From assembly GCF_029633865.1 (NCBI RefSeq), contig NC_079223.1:32738923-32802922 (forward strand): a stretch of 64,000 bases of DNA. The letters are read 5' to 3'. The stretch comes from Lampris incognitus (taxonomy: Eukaryota > Chordata > Actinopteri > Lampriformes > Lampridae). Below the pieces are notes generated by a model that was given only the letters and a program-made list of their open reading frames with translations, searched no databases and was not told the origin of the DNA. Shown here piece after piece: positions 13,342-64,000 of this stretch. Position 1 is the stretch's first letter. Each line of letters starts with the position of its first letter. The translations under genes and the position numbers were made by a program.

Positions 13342-13955
13342 CCATTTCTCTCTCCATAGGTAAATATGTGTACCAGCCGATGACCAGTGTGTGTTTGCTT
13401 CCCAGTTCCTCTGTTCCCTCCTGCCCCTCCGACTACACCTCCTCCTACAATCTCTCCATCTTATTATCTGAACGATTCCTCAGAACTGCCCCCTACCTCA
13501 TTGCCCCACTCAGGAAACCCTCGCCAACACTCTGCAACATGTTTGGGGATGATGATGAGAATGATGATGATTCCATCAGGAGGAAGGATGGACAGAGATG
13601 CTGTCCTCAGAGATGGCTCCTGTCTTCACCCTCCAAGTCGATGACATCCAGCATGCCGAATAAAGCTGAACCTCCGCCGGTGCCAAAACACCTTCAACCA
13701 ATCCAGACTGAGCAACAGTGTCTGGACCGACAGACGAGAGGACAGGAGACACACCACCTTGCATCCCCCTCCAGCTCTGAGGATTCAGGAATAAATATGA
13801 GAATATCTACAAAGTCATGTGACAAAGAAGAGGAAGTGGAAGAGGAAGAAGATGAAGAAGAGTTGGGTCGTCATTACCATGAAGAGGAGTTTTCTCTGTT
13901 GGCGCCTTCCAGGAGCCTGATGGAGATTATAGAACAGATAAAGACTACTATCTGA
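8344..13955 (+). CDS. C3orf70: C3orf70-like protein (UPF0524 family), two coding exons
   Basis: CDS joins 8344-8521 and 13360-13955, 257 residues plus stop; the human protein is 250. Seen: an N-terminal block with SGKLEEAQASARSC and RRPDFLPCDG, then a Cys/His-rich stretch (THSHGKCFKLHWCCHLDW, WCHCKY), then YQPMT, a serine patch SSSEDSGIN, a long acidic run and a C-terminus ending EIIEQIKTTI. These match the human protein as I recall it, in order. The family has no known biochemical activity; fish homologues have been linked to neural development. There is no signal peptide or membrane segment. The ATG at 8344 was chosen because it begins the conserved block and no upstream in-frame ATG is seen. 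The gene converges with vps8. Odd: the middle of exon 2 (roughly residues 105-150) is divergent and acidic rather than carrying the conserved human core. It may be one of two fish paralogues. Confidence 0.9.
8503..8566 (+). repeat. Tandem copies 1 and 2 of the exon-1 donor segment
   Basis: Unit 1 (8503-8546) comprises the last 19 bp of coding exon 1, the donor and early intron. Unit 2 starts at 8547 with CATCTGGACTGGTGTCA and is cut off by inserted sequence. Units 3 and 4 are at 12254-12349. Confidence 0.75.
8566..8750 (-). mobile_element. L2/Rex-type LINE 3' fragment
   Basis: Minus strand reads ...CTTTGTAACTTTGTAAC... and ends in GCATAAATAGAG with (ATT)n, as in 3' ends of fish L2-like LINEs. 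It sits just after the second copy of the exon-1 donor repeat. Confidence 0.45.
8751..12165 (-). mobile_element. LINE B, copy B1: near full-length decayed LINE in the C3orf70 intron
   Basis: On the minus strand: 5' UTR (12165-11640, interrupted by a hAT MITE), endonuclease (MRVRTLNVGTMTGKGRE at 11510, ISTYAPQVGC, VIGADFNGHVG), then RT from about 10151 (MKRMKSGKAVGPDDIPVEAW, SVDLEKAYEKVPREEVWY, FANDIVICS in place of the usual xADD). The C-terminus reads GRPKGRFMDVVREDMQVAGL, and the 3' end is GGCGACCCCTAACGGGAGC with a GAA-rich tail. Several frameshifts and stops, plus the D-to-N change in the catalytic box, make it inactive. Antisense to C3orf70. Confidence 0.85.
11728..12076. mobile_element. 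hAT-like MITE with 8-bp target duplication inside LINE B1
   Basis: 349 bp with terminal inverted repeats CAGTGGCACCCCCA and TGGGGGTGCCATTG (13 of 14 match). It is flanked by identical CTTCCTGA at 11720-11727 and 12077-12084. LINE B 5' UTR sequence continues on both sides. It has no coding capacity. Confidence 0.75.
12254..12349 (+). repeat. Copies 3 and 4 of the C3orf70 exon-1 donor segment
   Basis: CTTCTGGACTGGTGTCACTG followed by GTAGTATGA (one-base deletion in the donor), then CATCTGGACTGATGTCACT with an intact GTAAGTATGA at 12321. They are separated from copies 1-2 by about 3.7 kb of inserted LINE and MITE sequence. Confidence 0.75.
12350..13285. other. C3orf70: C3orf70 intron, rest
   Basis: Holds the (GATA)n array at 12805-12896; otherwise AT-rich sequence in which I recognise nothing. 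Confidence 0.5.
12805..12896. repeat. (GATA)n microsatellite
   Basis: About 23 uninterrupted tetranucleotide units. Confidence 0.98.
13286..13339. repeat. (AT)n microsatellite next to the C3orf70 exon 2 acceptor
   Basis: About 27 AT units ending 20 bp before exon 2. Length variation here could shift branch-point spacing. Confidence 0.98.
13360..13955 (+). CDS. C3orf70: C3orf70 coding exon 2 (terminal)
   Basis: 596 bp. The acceptor is TCTCCATAG at 13351-13359, immediately after an (AT)n microsatellite and a short pyrimidine stretch. It reads KYVYQPMTSV at the start and ends ...EIIEQIKTTI with TGA at 13953-13955. It includes SSSEDSGIN and a Glu-rich run near the C-terminus. The poorly conserved central part contains DDDENDDDS. 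Confidence 0.92.
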
Positions 13956-15259
13956 CACACACACACACACACACACAAACACATGCATGCATACATACAT
14001 GCATGCATGCACACACCTCCAGAGAGCAGATACACAGTGATGTATGTGAAGCCTCATTAACACATGATGTAAAGCAGAAAAATGTTTGTGTATGATGACT
14101 TTGTGCCATGACAATCATAGATCAGACTAAATAATACAACAAAATGTAACTCCTTGGCAAAGTATAACACTAATGATAATACTAATAATAATTCTTTCGG
14201 TGTGCTACATCACTTTCTGACAATCCTATCAGTGTTACAGGAGCATTCTGCAGCTAACCTGTCCAGGTTCACATATATGCAACGTTTTTTTAAGCTTAAA
14301 AGAGGACATTAATGACAACTATATTTACAAATCATGTTATTTATTTTTCATCTATATATTCTACATTGACGTTCTCGCTAGTCTGGAGTTTTAATGTGGC
14401 TACAGTGGGAACGTATGTGACGTTTATGAAATTTATAATAAAAATATACATATTAAGTTTTATTAAACTTTGTATCTCTTTTGAAAACTTGTCTACCCCA
14501 GTGAGTTTGGCATTAGAATTTAGCAAAAGGCTGAACCAGACACAAGACCAAGAACCACGGGCCTTGCCTCCATCTGCTGAAGCTGACAGGAAGGAGTTTC
14601 AACTGGGAGAGATGTACAAACTGAACAAGCTGCACTTTATTTAAACTTTCACTAGCAAAGAGATGACTTTAAAGTCTTGATTTTAAAATGTTGACCGAGT
14701 CCTCCTCTTTAACACAAGAAGAGCGATTCAAGGGCAAGGAAGCACTGTACAGAACGAAGCTCATCTGGCCCAAATGAATTTTACCCTTCAAATGCTGGTC
14801 TATTGGAGCGCAGAGCCAACTTTGACCTCCATTTTGAATATGAAAAGTAGTTTGTACCAGGCCACCCTCCATGTTGGAGCAGAGTAAGTCAGATGCTGTT
14901 TGGAGCAAAACCATGAGTACGGGTGGCCTGAAGTGAAGAAAGGCTCCAAATTCCCTCCTAGACTTGCTGATCAATACCCCATAGAGAAGGATTTGCCTCC
15001 TACCGATTATTTAGGGGACTGATAAGAAAACGACATGTTGTGAGTGAAGGCTGAATGCTGGGAAGTGAACTTTAATAAGATCAGAAAAATAAGGGTGTGA
15101 GTCCATTCAGAGAATTGTGTCAAGAACAAAGTCAGCTCTCCATCAGTAGACGGAGAACAGAATGGTAGTCATATAATTATAGTAATATAATCACATTTTG
15201 TAGATTTTGCATTCTGGCTGTTGCACTGGCAGTGGAGCTGGAAAAAGTACTGAAAACGC
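13956..15259. other. C3orf70 3' flank
   Basis: Starts with a short (CA)n and CATG repeat. The rest is AT-rich with short ORFs that resemble nothing I know. Probably 3' UTR at its left end. Confidence 0.5.
14437..14442 (+). terminator. C3orf70: Candidate poly(A) signal for C3orf70
   Basis: AATAAA about 480 bp after the stop codon, followed by T-rich sequence. It is a weak call because AT-rich intergenic DNA contains such hexamers by chance. Confidence 0.25.
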
Positions 15260-15835
15260 CCTACTACTCCTACTACTACTATTACTACTACTTTCGGCTG
15301 CTCCCGTTAAGGGGCGCCACAGTGGTTCATCCTTTTCCATCTCTCCCTAACCTGCTGCACATTCTTCTCAGCTTGGTCCCTCTGTCTCGCCAATCGGTAC
15401 AAGTCCTTTTCTCCTTCCTTAGTGTCTAACCTCTCATACAACTCACCATATGCCTTTTCCTCTGCCACCTCTCTCTTTACTTTATGCTGCATCTCCTTGT
15501 ACCCCTGTCTACTTTCTTCAGCTCCTGACTATCCAACTTCTTCATTGCCAACCTCTCCCTCTGTATACTTTGCTGTACTTCCTCATTCCACCACCAAGTC
15601 TCCTTGTCTTCCTTCCTCTGTCCTGATGACACACCAAGAACCTTCCTAGCAGTCTCCCTCACTATTTCTGCAGTGATTGGCCAGCCATCCGGCAACTCTT
15701 CACTACCACCCAGTGCCTGTCTTAACTCCTGCCTGAACTCCACACAACAGTCTTCCTTCTTCAATTTCACCCATTTGATCTTTGGCTCTGCCTTCACTCG
15801 CTTCCTCTTCTTGGTCTCCCAAAGTCATCCTACAG
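15260..15835 (-). mobile_element. LINE B, internally deleted copy B2
   Basis: The 3' terminus with (TAG)n tail (15260-15345) is joined directly to the middle of the coding region (about 15350-15830, containing WWWNEEVQQSIQRERLAMKK). The RT and C-terminal portions present in B1 between these points are absent. Confidence 0.75.
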
Positions 15836-15929
15836 ACCACCATCTGATGCTGCTTATCATAATGAGATGAGCGATAACAGTGAGGGAGTCTGTGTGTCGA
15901 TATACTTTAGAAAAGAAAATACACACTCA

Positions 15930-16861
15930 TAAAATGCAAGAAATTTTTACTTTATTAGGATTTGATAGGTACATGCAAAACGACAGGCCATGAAAACATC
16001 TGCACCCTTCCAACCAAAGCAGACACAGATATGTTTTATACACCTGAAAACAGCATCGACACAAAAATGATAAATCCAAATTTGGATCAAGATATTCCAA
16101 CAGCATCAGGACGTGGTTTCCAACAAGATGTTTAGTTCCTGGACTTGAATATGAAATCACCAGAAACCTTTCTGACCGGCTCGGCTTTCCTTCTTTTGGC
16201 TTCAGAACGATGGATGGACTGATGTGCAACGTTGAAGCACTGGAAGCTTTTAGTGTTTAGTGTTAGACTTTTAGGTTTTCAATGACAAGATCTTCCGCTG
16301 TCTGCTGTCCTGTTAAAGAGGAGTAAAGAGGAGTCCGGTATCCACAACAGGTTGGATGGAAAACTAATAACGAAGACTGGTGCGCCCAGACAGAAGAGCT
16401 CCTTTAAATGTCCCAGCAGGCCTCACAACGTTCAGCTTCATGATGTGAATTCATTAGTAACTTAGTGATTCCATCAGTAATCACACCCATTAACGGCATA
16501 ATGACCTATTCAGCCCTGACCTTGGCCTTTGCTGTGGATTGAAGCAAGTATTGTAAGAGTTATTACGAGTTTTCAGTTTCACCGGCTGGTCCAGAGCTTT
16601 TGGTATGAAAGCAGAGCTGGTTAACTTTCCAGAACAACAAAAAGAGAAGATGTTCATGTTTGTTTCAGATGGCCTTAATGTCCAGACCCAGACTGAGGCT
16701 TTGAATAAGAATCCATTCAAAATTGTTTGGAGCACCCAGCCTCTCCCATTGGCTGAACCAGGCAGCAAAAATGGGAAACTGAGAAGTTGTCTCTTTTTTT
16801 TGACCAAATAAAATGTATATGTAGGTTTCAAAGTTCACTTTTGAGTCTTTCTACCGTGTTG
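15930..16861 (-). other. vps8: Putative vps8 3' UTR
   Basis: About 930 bp between the vps8 stop codon and a canonical minus-strand AATAAA. It is not recognisably repetitive and holds no convincing ORF. The extent is inferred from the poly(A) signal. Confidence 0.55.
15951..15956 (-). terminator. vps8: Poly(A) signal candidate for vps8
   Basis: AATAAA on the minus strand, followed about 25-40 nt downstream by a GT/T-rich stretch (GAGTGTGTATTTTC). This is the usual layout of a vertebrate cleavage site. Confidence 0.6.
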
Positions 16862-62808
<45,947 letters not shown>

Positions 62809-63578
62809 CTATAGAGAGAGACACAGAGAGAGAGAGAGACAGACAGACACACACAGACAGACAGACAGACAGAGAGGGAGACACACACACACACACAAAG
62901 ACAGAGAGAGACAGAGACAGACAGTGCAAGAGAGACTTTTTTTTACTTTAAAAAAACAACCTTAATACATTGTCACACATTTACAGCAGCTTTGAAACAA
63001 AGACTCACAGAAATAAGCGACTATTAAGCGACTTTGAGTATTAGAAAAGTGCTATATAAGTTTAATTTATTATTATTATAAATAACATTATCTGAAAAAG
63101 TCACTAAAATTAATTCATCATTCATCACTGAACAAATGACATCGTTATAACACCACTGATTTACAAACAAAACCATGTTATTCATTAATGTATGAAATTT
63201 AAAATCAATTAAAACTCTGGCTTTTACGAGAGAGGTGAGAGAGGTGAACACAGGGACTTTCTTCACACAGTTTCCCTTCTATCTTGTTTTTCCTGGTGAT
63301 ATACAGTGACAGTTTAGCTTCGCCAGCAAGGAAGTTCGAAAGTTGCCACTTTGTTGCATTATTTTTATTGTATCCTGCCCCGAAAATAAAATCAGTTTTA
63401 GACCACACTTAATTAAAGGAAGTAAACAAACAATCTAAAACACCAAAAACTTCCGAGAGAGAGAGAGAGAGCGAGACATTTATATCTCTTTAATCTAGAC
63501 TGTCAGTCTAGATTAGGGAAAAATACCTGGTAGAGCAACATTAACATTAAACTAAACTAGTAGTGGACAGGGGAGCCC

Positions 63579-63644
<66 letters not shown>

Positions 63645-64000
63645 TCAGAGACACATTATCCACACAGTTGTAATAAATGAATGGAAGACAAACCAACGCC
63701 AAAGAAAACAAACAGATATATGAATGGTGTTCAGCTCTATTTCATTCTTGGTTTTTTTTTTTTACTCTCAAACACAAGTTAAAGGGAAATGTCATGTGTT
63801 GGTGTCTATCTAGTCTTTTAACACTATAACTGAAAAGTTGGTTTGTGAATGGTTGACGTTCATGTTGGGCAGGTGAGCCAATAAAACTGGAGCACTGAGC
63901 TCAATTCATTGTCAGATATCCTTCATTTACACAAAACCTGTGACACCTAACACTGTTTTCACCATTTCTCTTTACTTTAGCTCTGTCTTTACATTTTCCA
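62809..64000. other. vps8: vps8 intron upstream of w1 (continues past the window)
   Basis: Contains GA-rich DNA, an L2-type 3' tail (63028-63078), a 12-bp hairpin (63491-63515) and (CA)n at 63583-63640. No VPS8 exon was found here. Confidence 0.55.

Noticed and set aside
63024-63408. Possible further upstream vps8 exon
   Set aside because: No match to the expected preceding beta-propeller text and no acceptor/donor pair in phase with w1.

Overview
The window is nuclear DNA from a bony fish, almost certainly a teleost. It has short coding exons with GT-AG splice sites, very many (CA)n/(GT)n microsatellites, and a mixed load of decayed LINEs, tRNA-derived SINEs, and hAT and Tc1/mariner elements of types common in fish. 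The species cannot be named from the sequence. No operon, CRISPR array, phage or prokaryotic feature is present.

Only two host genes are supported, and they converge tail to tail. On the left, plus strand, is a two-exon C3orf70 (UPF0524 family) gene: exon 1 at 8344-8521 and exon 2 at 13360-13955, encoding 257 residues. On the right, minus strand, is vps8, the CORVET-specific tethering subunit. Thirty-six consecutive coding exons run from 62808 down to the stop codon at 16862. Reading phase is preserved at every junction, giving 1,162 residues. About 265 N-terminal residues (judged from the human protein, recalled from memory) lie beyond the right edge. VPS8 and C3orf70 are also convergent neighbours on human chromosome 3q27, so this is conserved synteny.

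Layout: 1-6700 is a decayed LINE (A1) whose 3' tail is split by a hAT remnant, followed by SINE and LINE scraps. 6.7-8.3 kb holds microsatellites and a purine-rich tract before C3orf70 exon 1. The C3orf70 intron (8.5-13.4 kb) is mostly a near full-length LINE (B1), itself interrupted by a hAT MITE with an 8-bp target duplication, plus (GATA)n and (AT)n. 14-16.9 kb holds the C3orf70 3' flank, a deleted LINE B copy and the vps8 3' UTR. From 16.9 to 64 kb, vps8 exons alternate with introns filled by repeats: LINE C inside a SINE-2 (22.7-24.5), a foldback MITE (25), a Tigger-like MITE (26.6), a Tc1-type transposon (27.3-28.9), LINE A2 (29.9-33.9), LINE D1 (34.7-35.5), an L1-like element interrupted by LINE D2 (38-41.5), LINE E (45.5-46.6), and several SINEs.

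The points most worth a second look are structural: copies of the C3orf70 exon-1 donor segment in its own intron; near-perfect short-loop hairpins recurring in vps8 introns; (CA)n/(GT)n tracts abutting about half of the vps8 5' splice sites; a SINE/LINE pair sharing a 3' tail; and several datable nested insertions. I found no new multi-gene biological system.
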